This document shows, one piece after another, positions 1-8,503 of a stretch of DNA of 64,000 nucleotides (position 1 is the stretch's first letter; each line of letters starts with the position of its first letter). This DNA is from Pelagibius sp037652055 (lineage in GTDB: Bacteria; Pseudomonadota; Alphaproteobacteria; Kiloniellales; Kiloniellaceae), in NCBI RefSeq assembly GCF_037652055.1, contig NZ_JBBKAH010000003.1, positions 186,001 to 250,000 of the forward strand, written 5' to 3'. Made by a program: the position numbers and the translations under genes. Under the pieces are notes generated by a model. It was not told the origin of the DNA, searched no databases, and saw only the letters and a list, made by a program, of their open reading frames with translations.

Positions 1-515
1 CGGATCGGCGCCGGGATGGCGAAGATCACCGTGGAAATGAGACCCGGCACCACGCCGAGGCCGAAGAGGATGAGGGTCGGGATCAGGTAGACGAAGGTGG
101 GGATGGTCTGCATGAGGTCGAGCACCGGCCGGATCGCCGTGTAGAGCCAGGGGCGATGCGCGGCGGCGATGCCGACCGGCACGCCGATGACCATGCAGAT
201 GGCGGTGGCGAAGACCACCAGAGCCAAAGTCTCGATGGTCTCTTCCCAGTAGCCGATGTTTACGATCAACAGCAGGGAGAGCACGATGCCGACCACCAGC
301 CAGATCGAGCGGTGCAGCCAGTAGGCGAAGGCGGCCAAGAGGGCGATGAGCAGCAGTCCCGGCACCGCTTGCAGGACGTCGATGAGGCCCTCGATGAGGA
401 AGCCCAGCACGTCCGAGATGAAATTGAAGAACCAGGCGGCGTGCTCGTTCAGAAAGTCGACGAAATTGCTGATCCAGTTGCCCAGCGGGATCTTATATCT
501 CTCGAGGAAGTCCAT
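1..515 (-). CDS. choW: Choline ABC transporter permease ChoW (partial)
   Basis: Inner-membrane permease of an osmoprotectant-type (ProW family) ABC importer; with ChoX it should bring choline into the cell for BetA/BetB. Only the N-terminal 171 codons are present; the 3' end lies beyond base 1. The visible protein starts MDFLERYKIPLGNW, has several hydrophobic segments and the ProW-like stretch ETIETLALVVFATAICMVIG followed by a PVGIAAAH loop. It lies 90 bases downstream of choX on the same strand, the usual choXWV order; the ATPase choV would be outside the window. Family assignment is firm from sequence style; choline specificity is inferred from choX and betIBA next door. Confidence 0.85.
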   Translation of the reverse strand, partial: MDFLERYKIPLGNWISNFVDFLNEHAAWFFNFISDVLGFLIEGLIDVLQAVPGLLLIALLAAFAYWLHRSIWLVVGIVLSLLLIVNIGYWEETIETLALVVFATAICMVIGVPVGIAAAHRPWLYTAIRPVLDLMQTIPTFVYLIPTLILFGLGVVPGLISTVIFAIPAPI

Positions 516-605
516 GGCCGCCCCTCTTCTTCTGCCCCCAAAGCGGAACGGTCAGGCCCGGGAAGAGCCTGACCGTCCTGTAGCTTACGTCCTAACCGGC
601 GCCGA

Positions 606-1565
606 TTACAGGCCGAGATGGGCCTTAACCGCGGGCAGTCCCGGCTTGCCGTCCAGGGTGGTGACACCGTCCAGCCAGCCGTCCAGCACGCCCGGGTTGG
701 CCTTCAGCCACTCGGTGGCCGCGACCTTCTCGTTCTTGCCGTCGTTCAGGATGGCGCCCATGATCGCGCCCTCCATCGGCAGGGTGAAGGAGAGGTTCTC
801 CAGCAGCTTGCCGACGTTCGGGCACTCGGCCGTGTAGCCCTTGCGCACGTTGGTGAACACCGTGGCGCCACCGTAGTCCGGGCCGAAGAAATCGTCGCCG
901 CCCGAGAGGTAGACCAGGTCGAAATTATTGTTCATGGGGTGCGGGGCCCAACCGAGGAAGACGATGTCCTCCTTGCCCCTCACCGCACGGGCAACCTGCG
1001 ACAGCATGCCCTGCTCGGAGGACTCCACCACCTCGAAGCCCTTCATCCCGAAAGCATCCTGGTCGATCATGTCGAGGATCAGGCGGTTGCCGTCGTTGCC
1101 CGGCTCGATGCCGTAGATCTTGCCGTCCAACTGGTCCTTGAACTTGGCGATGTCGGCGAAGTCCTTCAGGCCGGCATCCGCCGTGTACTTCGGCACCGCC
1201 AGGGTATACTTGGCGCCTTCCAGGTTGGCGCGCAGCACCTCGACCGAGCCCTCGTCGCGGTACTTGGCGATGTCACCTTCCATGGTCGGCATCCAGTTGC
1301 CGAGGAAGATGTCGATGTCGCCATTCTTCAGGCTGGCGTAGGTCACCGGCACGGAGAGCACCTCCGCCTCCGGCGCGTAGCCGAGGCCTTCCAGCACCAC
1401 CGAGGTCGCCGCCGTGGTGGCGGTGATGTCGGTCCAGCCGACGTCGGCGAAGCTCACTTCCTTGCAGGCCGCCGGATCGGCAGCCTGTGCAGTGCCGAGC
1501 GCGGCCGCGAAACCAAGCGCCGCCACGGTCGCGCCTGCAGCGCGCGCAAAAATAGTCTTGGTCAT
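606..1565 (-). CDS. choX: Choline ABC transporter substrate-binding protein ChoX
   Basis: Periplasmic choline-binding protein of 319 aa. The ATG at 1565 is chosen because a clear AGGAGG lies just upstream and because it opens a Sec signal peptide (hydrophobic core about residues 10-25, ending AQA-A). The mature protein begins DPAACKEVSFADVGWTDITA, characteristic of the ChoX/ProX family that binds quaternary amines in an aromatic cage. An in-frame extension to 1757 would run through the operator region and is rejected. Transcribed divergently from betI and followed by choW. Likely repressed by BetI through the palindrome at 1736-1759 and induced by choline; that regulation is inference. Confidence 0.92.
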   Translation of the reverse strand: MTKTIFARAAGATVAALGFAAALGTAQAADPAACKEVSFADVGWTDITATTAATSVVLEGLGYAPEAEVLSVPVTYASLKNGDIDIFLGNWMPTMEGDIAKYRDEGSVEVLRANLEGAKYTLAVPKYTADAGLKDFADIAKFKDQLDGKIYGIEPGNDGNRLILDMIDQDAFGMKGFEVVESSEQGMLSQVARAVRGKEDIVFLGWAPHPMNNNFDLVYLSGGDDFFGPDYGGATVFTNVRKGYTAECPNVGKLLENLSFTLPMEGAIMGAILNDGKNEKVAATEWLKANPGVLDGWLDGVTTLDGKPGLPAVKAHLGL

Positions 1566-1735
1566 CTCTTGTTGCCTCCTCTTTCCCCAACTGTTCGATG
1601 CCGGCCCGGACTTGCGCCGGGCGGCCGGCCCCGCCTGCCGGCGGTTGGACTGAGTCGCCTGCCGGTGCCGGGCTCGCTGATTGCTATAAACAGCGTCGAT
1701 GGCTGTTATGGAACCGATGCGGCGAGCGTAATTTT

Positions 1736-1759
1736 TTTTGATTGAACGTTCAATCAAAA
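1736..1759. promoter_or_regulatory. BetI-type operator, perfect 24-bp palindrome
   Basis: The half-site TTTTGATTGAAC is followed directly by its exact reverse complement. It lies between the divergent choX (start 1565) and betI (start 1841) genes, where the choline-responsive TetR-family repressor BetI would be expected to bind. The core TTGAACGTTCAA resembles known BetI boxes. Binding is inferred, the symmetry is seen. Confidence 0.75.
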
Positions 1760-1840
1760 TAAAATACCAATCTCTCCCTAGTGTCCGCGCCTCTGCGCGG
1801 CGTTTCCCTTCACCCAGCGAACGGAGGCCGCGCGCGCGGG

Positions 1841-2422
1841 ATGCCTAAGGTCGGAATGGAAGATCTGCGGCGGCGGCAGTTGATCGCGGCAACCATCACC
1901 TCGATCCACGAGCAGGGATTCGCCAACGCCACCATCGCGCGCATCTCCAAGACCGCCGGCATGTCCGGCGGCATCGTCGCCCACTATTTCGACGACAAGG
2001 CCGGCCTGCTGGCCGCCACCATGCGCTCGCTGGCGCAAGATCTTCTGGCGGAGACGCTGAAGTGCCTGAAGGCCGCGGAAACGCCGGAACAGCGCATCGA
2101 CGCCATCATCCGGGCGAACTTCGCGCCGGAACAGAACGCGCCGGAAGCGGTCTCCGCCTGGCTCGCCTTCTGGGCGGAGGCACGCACCTCGCCGGCGCTG
2201 TGGCGCATCCAGAAGATCAACGAACGGCGCCTGCTCAGCAATCTGCGCCATGCCTTCAAGCAGCTGCTGCCGAAGGAAGACGCAACCACCGCGGCCGCCG
2301 GCCTCGCCGCCATGATCGAGGGGCTGTGGCTGCGCTGCGCGCTCTCCAACGGCCCGCTCACCATCGACCAGGCGCGCATGATCGCGCGCGACTACGTCTC
2401 CCGCCTTCTCGATAAGGAGTAA
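1841..2422 (+). CDS. betI: Choline-responsive TetR-family repressor BetI
   Basis: Transcriptional repressor of the bet genes, 193 aa from ATG 1841, matching the usual BetI length of about 195. The N-terminal TetR helix-turn-helix spans about residues 10-55 (EDLRRRQLIAATITSIHEQG, then TIARISKTAGMSGGIVAHYF); the C-terminal part is the all-helical ligand domain. A GGAGG at 1823-1827 precedes the start by 13 bases. An earlier in-frame start at 1781 is possible but would add residues unlike the family. It is followed after 9 bases by betB, forming betIBA. It probably represses itself and choX. Confidence 0.93.
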   Translation: MPKVGMEDLRRRQLIAATITSIHEQGFANATIARISKTAGMSGGIVAHYFDDKAGLLAATMRSLAQDLLAETLKCLKAAETPEQRIDAIIRANFAPEQNAPEAVSAWLAFWAEARTSPALWRIQKINERRLLSNLRHAFKQLLPKEDATTAAAGLAAMIEGLWLRCALSNGPLTIDQARMIARDYVSRLLDKE

Positions 2423-2431
2423 TCCTTCGAC

Positions 2432-3910
2432 GTGACCGCCAAAGCCCAGGCCAACCTGCCCGAACAGAAACTCTACATCCACGGCCGCTACCAGGACGCC
2501 CTCAGCGGCCAGAGCTTCGAGACCGTGAACCCGGCGACCGGCGAGGTGATCTGCCGCGTGCAGCAGGCCGGCACCGAGGACATCGAGGCCGCCGTCGTCT
2601 CGGCCCGCGAGGGCTTTGCCGTGTGGTCGGCCATGGGCGGCACCCAGCGCGGGCGCATTCTGCACGAGGCGCAGCGCATCCTGCGGGCGCGCAACCGCGA
2701 GCTGGCCGAACTGGAAGTGCTCGACTGCGGCAAACCGATCCAGGAGGCCGAAGTCGTCGACGTGATCTCCGGCGCCGACTGCATCGAATACTACGCCGGT
2801 CTCGCGGCCTCGCTGCACGGCGAGCACCTGGATCTCGGCGGCGACTTCTTCTATACCCGGCGCGAGCCGCTCGGCATCTGCGCGGGCATCGGCGCCTGGA
2901 ACTATCCGATGCAGATCGCCTGCTGGAAGTCGGCGCCGGCGCTGGCCTGCGGCAACGCGATGATCTTCAAGCCGGCCGAGCTGACGCCGCTTTCCGCGCT
3001 GAAGCTGGCCGAGATCTATACCGAGGCCGGGCTGCCCGACGGCGTCTTCAACGTCGTGCAGGGTTTCGCCGCCACCGGCCAGGGCCTGACGCGCCATCCC
3101 GGCATCGCCAAGGTGTCGCTGACCGGCGAGGTCGGCACCGGCAAGAAGGTGATGGCCGACGCCGCCGCCAGCCTGAAGCACGTGACCCTGGAGTTGGGCG
3201 GCAAGTCGCCGCTGATCCTCTTCGACGACGCCGACGTCGAGAACGCGGTGAACGGCGCGCTGCTGGCAAACTTCTATACGCAGGGCGAGGTCTGCTCCAA
3301 CGGGACCCGCGTCTTCGTGCAGGAAGGTCTCTACGCCGCCTTCCTGAAGCGCCTGGTCGAAAAGACGAAGAGCCTGAAGATCGGCGACCCGATGGACCCG
3401 GCGACCCAGGTCGGCGCGCTCATCTCCGCCGAGCACTGCGAGAAGGTGCTGAACTACATCGACCTCGGCCGGAAGGAAGGTGCCGAGGTCGCCGTCGGCG
3501 GCGGACGCCCCAAGGACCCGGCACTCGCAAGAGGCAACTTCGTCGAGCCGACGGTCTTCGCCGGCTGCCGCGACGACATGGCGGTGGTGCGCGAGGAGAT
3601 CTTCGGTCCGGTGATGACCGTGCTGCCGTTCAAGGACGAGGACGAGGTGATCCAGCGCGCCAACGCGACGCCCTTCGGGCTTGCCGCCGGCGTCTTCACC
3701 CGCGACCTCGCGCGCGGTCACCGCGTGGTGGCGCGCCTGGAGGCCGGCACCTGCTGGATCAACACCTACAACGTGACGCCGATCGCCATGCCCTTCGGTG
3801 GCGTGAAGCAGTCCGGCATCGGCCGCGAGAACGGCCGCGCCGCGATCGAACACTACACCCAGGTCAAGAGCGTCTACGTCGCCATGAACGGCGTCGACTC
3901 GCCCTACTAG
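2432..3910 (+). CDS. betB: Betaine-aldehyde dehydrogenase BetB
   Basis: Cytosolic NAD(P)-dependent aldehyde dehydrogenase that oxidises betaine aldehyde to glycine betaine, the second step of choline oxidation. 492 aa from a GTG start at 2432, with AAGGAG at 2414-2419. The ALDH landmarks are in place: catalytic base Glu254 in LELGGKSP, nucleophile Cys288 in GEVCSNGTRV, the EEIFGPV motif and the C-terminal MPFGGVKQSGIGRENG. Length and residues agree with BetB of proteobacteria. Middle gene of betIBA. Confidence 0.95.
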   Translation: MTAKAQANLPEQKLYIHGRYQDALSGQSFETVNPATGEVICRVQQAGTEDIEAAVVSAREGFAVWSAMGGTQRGRILHEAQRILRARNRELAELEVLDCGKPIQEAEVVDVISGADCIEYYAGLAASLHGEHLDLGGDFFYTRREPLGICAGIGAWNYPMQIACWKSAPALACGNAMIFKPAELTPLSALKLAEIYTEAGLPDGVFNVVQGFAATGQGLTRHPGIAKVSLTGEVGTGKKVMADAAASLKHVTLELGGKSPLILFDDADVENAVNGALLANFYTQGEVCSNGTRVFVQEGLYAAFLKRLVEKTKSLKIGDPMDPATQVGALISAEHCEKVLNYIDLGRKEGAEVAVGGGRPKDPALARGNFVEPTVFAGCRDDMAVVREEIFGPVMTVLPFKDEDEVIQRANATPFGLAAGVFTRDLARGHRVVARLEAGTCWINTYNVTPIAMPFGGVKQSGIGRENGRAAIEHYTQVKSVYVAMNGVDSPY

Positions 3911-3937
3911 AGTTCCGTTAGCCCAGAGTTCCGTTAG
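3909..3937 (+). repeat. Short tandem repeat in the betB-betA spacer
   Basis: The 13-mer AGAGTTCCGTTAG occurs twice with a 16-base period, filling the spacer between the betB stop and the betA ATG. The first copy includes the last two bases of the betB stop codon. No Shine-Dalgarno sequence is visible directly before betA, so the duplication may affect coupling of betA translation; that effect is speculation. Confidence 0.7.
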
Positions 3938-3939
3938 AA

Positions 3940-5598
3940 ATGTCCGCGATTCAAAGCTTCGACTACATCATCGTCGGCGCCGGCTCGGCCGGCTGCGTAC
4001 TGGCCAGCCGCCTGACCGAGGATGCCGACATGCGCGTCCTGCTGCTGGAAGCCGGCGGGCGCGACAACTCGATCTTCATCCACATGCCGGCGGCGCTGGC
4101 CAAGCCCCTGGCCAACGACAAGTACAACTGGTTCTACCACTCGGAGCCGGAGCCGCACCTGAACAACCGCCGCATGTACTGCCCGCGCGGACGCGTCATC
4201 GGCGGCTCCTCCTCGATCAACGGCATGGCCTATGTGCGCGGCCACGCGCGCGACTACGACCGCTGGGCCCAGGGCGGGCTTGCCGGCTGGGACTACAGCC
4301 ACGTGCTGCCCTACTTCCGCAAGGCGGAGACCTACGGGCGCGGCGCCGACGACTACCGCGGCGGCGACGGTCCCCTCAACGTCTCGGCGGGCGCCTGCAA
4401 GAACCCGCTCTTCAAGGCGTGGATCGAGGCGGGCCGTCAGGCCGGCTATCCCGTCACCCAGGACATGAACGGCTTCCAGCAGGAAGGCTTCGCCCACATG
4501 GACATGACCGTCCACCAGGGCCGCCGCTGGAGCGCCGCCGTCGCTTACCTGAAGCCGGCGATGACGCGGCCCAACCTCACCGTCTGGACCCGCGCGCTGA
4601 CCACCCGCGTGCTTTTCCAGGGCCGCCGCGCGGTCGGCGTCGAGCTGGCCAAGGGCAGCGAGCGCATCGAGGTGCGCGCCGAACGCGAGGTCATTCTCTC
4701 CGGCGGCGCCATCAACTCGCCGCAGGTGCTGCTGCTCTCGGGCGTCGGCCCGGCCGACGAGCTGAAGCAGCTCGGCATCGACGTGCAGCACGACCTGCCC
4801 GGCGTCGGCAAGAACCTGCAGGACCACCTTGAGGTCTACGTGCAGCACGCCTGCACCCAGCCGATCACGCTCTACCCGGCGCTAAAGATCTGGAATCAGC
4901 CGAAGATCGGTTTTGATTGGCTGTTCTTCAAGAAGGGGCTGGGGGCGACAAGCCATTTCGAGGCGGGCGGCTTCATCCGCTCACGCGCGGGCGTCGAGCA
5001 TCCCGACCTGCAGTACCACTTCCTGCCGATCGCGATGAACTACGACGGCAGCCACCCGGCGGGCGGTCACGGCTTTCAGGCCCACGTCGGCCCCATGCGC
5101 TCGCAGAGCCGCGGCGCCATCACCCTGAAGTCCGCCGATCCAAAGCAGCCGCCGCGCATCTTCTTCAATTACTTCTCGCAAGAGGCCGACCGCCAGGAGT
5201 TCCGCGCGGCGGTGCGCCTCACCCGCGAGGTCTTCGCCCAGCAGGCCTTCGATCCCTTCCGCGGCCCCGAGCTGGCGCCCGGCCCCGAGGTGCAGAGCGA
5301 CGCGGAGATCGATGCTTTCGTGCGCGAACACGTGGAGAGCGCCTACCATCCGTCGTGCTCCTGCCGCATGGGCTCCGACACCATGGCGGTGGTCGACGGC
5401 GAAGCGAAGGTGCACGGGCTGGAGTCCCTGCGCGTCGTCGACGCCTCCATCATGCCGTCGATCGTCAGCGGCAACCTCAACGCGCCGACCATCATGCTGG
5501 CGGAGAAGCTGGCCGACACCATCCGCGCCCGCGACCCCCTGCCCGCCTCCGACGCCCCGGTGTGGATCGCCCCCCACTGGGACACGCAGCAGCGGTAG
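3940..5598 (+). CDS. betA: Choline dehydrogenase BetA
   Basis: FAD-dependent GMC-family oxidoreductase, 552 aa, membrane-associated in relatives, oxidising choline to betaine aldehyde (and partly onward) with electrons passed to the respiratory chain. Visible elements: FAD-binding GAGSAG at residues 13-18, GMC signature 1 around GRVIGGSSSINGMAYVRG, signature 2 SGGAINSPQVLLLSGVG, the active-site segment ESAYHPSCSCRMG near residue 470 and the C-terminal VSGNLNAPTIMLAEKLAD with the second catalytic residue. Last gene of betIBA, 29 bases after betB. The ribosome binding site is weak. Confidence 0.95.
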   Translation: MSAIQSFDYIIVGAGSAGCVLASRLTEDADMRVLLLEAGGRDNSIFIHMPAALAKPLANDKYNWFYHSEPEPHLNNRRMYCPRGRVIGGSSSINGMAYVRGHARDYDRWAQGGLAGWDYSHVLPYFRKAETYGRGADDYRGGDGPLNVSAGACKNPLFKAWIEAGRQAGYPVTQDMNGFQQEGFAHMDMTVHQGRRWSAAVAYLKPAMTRPNLTVWTRALTTRVLFQGRRAVGVELAKGSERIEVRAEREVILSGGAINSPQVLLLSGVGPADELKQLGIDVQHDLPGVGKNLQDHLEVYVQHACTQPITLYPALKIWNQPKIGFDWLFFKKGLGATSHFEAGGFIRSRAGVEHPDLQYHFLPIAMNYDGSHPAGGHGFQAHVGPMRSQSRGAITLKSADPKQPPRIFFNYFSQEADRQEFRAAVRLTREVFAQQAFDPFRGPELAPGPEVQSDAEIDAFVREHVESAYHPSCSCRMGSDTMAVVDGEAKVHGLESLRVVDASIMPSIVSGNLNAPTIMLAEKLADTIRARDPLPASDAPVWIAPHWDTQQR

Positions 5599-5632
5599 CG
5601 CGGCAGAAATCGTTCCCCGGCTTCATACACCA

Positions 5633-5789
5633 CTGTCGTCCCGGGGCTTGACCCCGGGACCCATTGGCATCTGCAAGCGGTGATTCTCTGAACCGTTGAG
5701 AAGGGCAGGCTTCCGCCGCTCAGCGAACTCTGCGCGTTTGTTCAAGCGGTCAAGGCAATGGGTCCCGGCATCAAGTGCCGGGACGACAG
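5633..5789. repeat. Pair of inverted palindromic repeat units after betA
   Basis: A 34-base unit at 5633-5666 (containing GTCCCGGGGCTTGACCCCGGGAC, itself a hairpin) is repeated in inverted orientation at 5756-5789 with a few substitutions, mostly compensatory across the hairpin stem. The whole segment can fold into a large cruciform or a long stem. It fills the gap between betA and the end of fpr and resembles palindromic intergenic units common in alphaproteobacteria. It may act as a bidirectional terminator or mRNA stabiliser; function is not shown. Confidence 0.75.
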
Positions 5790-5823
5790 CCGAGGGGTGG
5801 CAAGACCGAGGGTGGTGAGCAGA

Positions 5824-6618
5824 CTACTCCGCGAACGCCTTCTCGACGACGAAGTCGCCGGGGTTGGCGTTGGAGCCTTCGGTGAAGCCGAAGCCCTCGA
5901 CCAGTTTCTTGGTGTCCTGCAGCATCGCCATGGAGCCACAGATCATCACGCGGTCGACCGCCGGGTCGAAGGCCGGCACGTCGAGGTCCTTGAACAGCTG
6001 CCCGTTCTCGATGAGGGTCGTGATGCGCCCCTTGTGGACGAAGTCCTCGCGCGTCGTGCTGGCGTAGTAGGTCAGCTTCGGCCCGACCATCTCGCCGATC
6101 AGCGGATCTTCCACCAGGGAGTCGACCAGTTCGGCGCCGTAGGCGAGATCCGCGACGTTGCGGCAGGTGTGGGTCAGGATGATCTGGTCGAACTTCTCGT
6201 AGGTCTCCGGCTCGCGGATCAGGCTGGCGAAGGGGGCGATGCCGGTGCCGGTCGACAGCATGTAGAGGCGCTTGCCGGGCAGCAGAGCGTCGAGCACCAG
6301 GGTGCCGGTCGGCTTCTTGCCCAGCAGCACGCGGTCGCCGGGCTTCAGGTGCTGCAGCCGCGAGGTCAGCGGGCCGTCCTGCACCTTGATGGAAAAGAAG
6401 TCGAGACCGTCGTCCCAGGCCGGGCTGGCGATCGAATAGGCGCGCAGCAGCGGCTTGCCGTCGACCATCAGGCCGAGCATGACGAACTCGCCGGAGCGGA
6501 AGCGGAAAGCCGCCGGGCGGGTGAGGCGGAAGGAGAACAATTCGTCCGTCCAGTGGCGCACCTCGAGGACGTCTTCCTCGGTGACCGACTTCGGCAGGAC
6601 GAGACTATCAGACGGCAT
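5824..6618 (-). CDS. fpr: Ferredoxin--NADP(+) reductase
   Basis: FAD flavoenzyme exchanging electrons between NADPH and ferredoxin or flavodoxin, 264 aa from ATG 6618 (upstream AGGAG), slightly above the usual 257-260 aa of bacterial FPRs. Motifs in order: FAD-binding RAYSIASP, the NADP-site STGTGIAPF, CGSMAML, and the C-terminal tail VVEKAFAE typical of proteobacterial FPRs. An upstream in-frame extension to 6768 is rejected because it lacks family residues. Monocistronic, with 292 bases of AT-richer leader region upstream. Confidence 0.93.
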   Translation of the reverse strand: MPSDSLVLPKSVTEEDVLEVRHWTDELFSFRLTRPAAFRFRSGEFVMLGLMVDGKPLLRAYSIASPAWDDGLDFFSIKVQDGPLTSRLQHLKPGDRVLLGKKPTGTLVLDALLPGKRLYMLSTGTGIAPFASLIREPETYEKFDQIILTHTCRNVADLAYGAELVDSLVEDPLIGEMVGPKLTYYASTTREDFVHKGRITTLIENGQLFKDLDVPAFDPAVDRVMICGSMAMLQDTKKLVEGFGFTEGSNANPGDFVVEKAFAE

Positions 6619-6910
6619 CAACCCGACTCCTATCAACTGCTTCACCAACACCGGACAAGAAAAAGGCGCCTGCGGGCGTGCCGCCCCCAAGTGCCTTTCC
6701 TCCAAACCCTGCGGTGCCAAGCCTCTGTTTTGATTTTCAGATTCTAAGCAAGTGATAATCAATCGCATCTTGGCGCCTGCCCCATATTTTGCGCATCAGG
6801 GCGCAAATCGCCAGGGGTTTTTTCGCAGCACAGTTATACACTAAACGCAGGGCGAATATATGTCATTAACATTTTTTCTATGTGCTTTATAGGCAATTGC
6901 GGCGGCGTTT
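6619..6910 (-). promoter_or_regulatory. Leader and promoter region of fpr
   Basis: 292 bases without a gene between the ligase stop and the fpr start; clearly more AT-rich than its surroundings, as expected for a promoter of the leftward fpr gene. At 6753-6767 lies TGATAATCAATCGCA, which fits the left half of a Fur-type 7-1-7 box exactly and the right half at 4 of 7 positions. This is only a weak candidate for iron control. No terminator with a clear U-run was found for the ligase gene. Confidence 0.4.
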
Positions 6911-8503
6911 CTACCCCTCGATGAGCTTTTCCAAGGTTGCCACGCGGTCGGCCTCCGCGGCCGGCTTGTCCCAGCGGATGCGGTGGATGCGGGGAAACCG
7001 CAGGGCGACGCCCGACTTGTGGCGGGTCGAGCGCTGCACGGCATCGAAGGCGACCTCGAAGACCAGGCCCGGCTTCACCGCCCGCACCGGGCCGAAGCGC
7101 TCCGTCGTGTTGGCGCGGATCCACCGGTCGAGCTCCAGCAGCTCCGCGTCGGTGAAGCCGAAGTAGGCCTTGCCGACCGGCACCAGTTCCTCCCCCTCCT
7201 CTCCCCCGTCGTCTCTGGGCCGCCAGGCGCCGAAGGTGTAATCGGAGTAGAGCGAGGAGCGCTTGCCGTGGCCACGCTGGGCATACATCAGCACGGTATC
7301 GAGGGTCAGCGCGTCGCGCTTCCACTTGAACCAGGGCCCCTTGGGGCGGCCGGCCACGTAGGCGCTGTCGGCGCGCTTGAGCATCAGCCCCTCGATGGAC
7401 TTCTCGCGCGCCGCGCCGCGCAGCGCCTGCAGTTCGTCCCAGGCGGTGAACGCCAGCAGCGGCGAGAGGTCGATGCGCGCGGGCGCCGTCTGCGCATGCC
7501 AGGCTTCCAGCCGCGCGCGGCGTTCGTCGAAAGGCAGTGCCCGCAGGTCGTCCTCACCGTGGAGGAGGATGTCGTAGACCCTGAGATGCGCCGGATAATC
7601 CTGCAGCATCTTGGCCGTCACCCGCTTGCGGTTGAGGCGCTGCTGCAGGTCATTGAAAGGGGCGATCTCGCCGTCGCGCGCGACCAGCAGCTCGCCGTCC
7701 AGCACGGCGTCGAAATCCACCGCATCCATGAGGTCGGGAAAGGCCGCGCCGATCTCGTCGCCCGAGCGCGAGAAGAGCCGCGCCTCGCCCCCGCCGGCGG
7801 TAAGCTGCACGCGAATGCCGTCCCACTTCCACTCGGCGCGGAAGTCGGCAGGGTCGAGCTTTGCGAGTTCCGCTTCGTCCAGCGGGTTGGCCAGCATCAG
7901 CGGGCGGAAGGCTCGGCGCAGGTCGATGGCGGGCGCCGTTCCCTCGCCTTGCAGCCAGGCAAAGAGCGGCAGAAAGGGGGGCGTGAGGCCGTGCCAGAGT
8001 TCCTCGATCTCGGTGAGCGAGGCGTCGCCCATCTCGGCCAGCGCGGTCTTGGCCAGGCGCGCCGAGACGCCGACGCGCAGCCCGCCGGTGATGAGCTTCA
8101 AGAGCGCCCAGCGCCCGGTGGCATCGAGCGCGTCGAGCCATTCCCCGACGAGCCTCGGCGCCTCGACGCGCCCAGCGCGCGTGAGCCGGTCGACGACTTC
8201 CGAGAGTTCCGGTGCGCGGTTCGCCCCGGCTTCGGCAGGCCAGATGAGCGCCACCGTCTCCGCCATGTCGCCGACGTAGTCGTAGGACCAGCGGAACAGT
8301 TCCGGGTCCACGCGCTGCTCGATGAGGCCGCGGATCATCGCCGGCTTGGCGGCGGGAAAGTCGAGCCGCCCGGTGAGCGCCGCCAGCGCCCAGCCGCGAT
8401 CCGGGTCCGGCGCCGCGCGGAAGTAATCGGCGAGCAGGCGCAGCTTGGCATTGCGTGCCGGGGTGTAGGACAGGCGGTCGAGCAGCTCGGCGAAATGCTT
8501 CAT
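6911..8503 (-). CDS. ATP-dependent DNA ligase of the Lhr/Exo/PdeM repair set
   Basis: Seals DNA nicks via a ligase-adenylate intermediate; 530 aa. The N-terminal about 200 residues are the helical DNA-binding domain; motif I EWKWDGIRV places the AMP-accepting lysine at residue 226; further motifs are LDGELLV, GLMLKR and the OB-fold motif GPWFKWKRD. The ATG at 8503 overlaps the exonuclease stop as ATGA, implying translational coupling. Ligases of this subfamily normally occur with the exonuclease, an Lhr-type helicase and the PdeM metallophosphoesterase in DNA-damage gene clusters; here helicase and PdeM are about 9 kb away. A longer frame reading back through the exonuclease gene is spurious. 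Confidence 0.93.
   Translation of the reverse strand: MKHFAELLDRLSYTPARNAKLRLLADYFRAAPDPDRGWALAALTGRLDFPAAKPAMIRGLIEQRVDPELFRWSYDYVGDMAETVALIWPAEAGANRAPELSEVVDRLTRAGRVEAPRLVGEWLDALDATGRWALLKLITGGLRVGVSARLAKTALAEMGDASLTEIEELWHGLTPPFLPLFAWLQGEGTAPAIDLRRAFRPLMLANPLDEAELAKLDPADFRAEWKWDGIRVQLTAGGGEARLFSRSGDEIGAAFPDLMDAVDFDAVLDGELLVARDGEIAPFNDLQQRLNRKRVTAKMLQDYPAHLRVYDILLHGEDDLRALPFDERRARLEAWHAQTAPARIDLSPLLAFTAWDELQALRGAAREKSIEGLMLKRADSAYVAGRPKGPWFKWKRDALTLDTVLMYAQRGHGKRSSLYSDYTFGAWRPRDDGGEEGEELVPVGKAYFGFTDAELLELDRWIRANTTERFGPVRAVKPGLVFEVAFDAVQRSTRHKSGVALRFPRIHRIRWDKPAAEADRVATLEKLIEG

Noticed and set aside
1778..3853. 691-codon open frame on the minus strand antisense to betI-betB
   Set aside because: High GC makes long antisense frames common here; its product is compositionally biased (Ala/Gly/Arg/His) and the opposite strand encodes clear BetI and BetB.
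6753..6767. Possible Fur box upstream of fpr
   Set aside because: Only the left half is a full match (right half 4 of 7), and fpr is as often under redox as iron control; kept only as a remark in the leader region.
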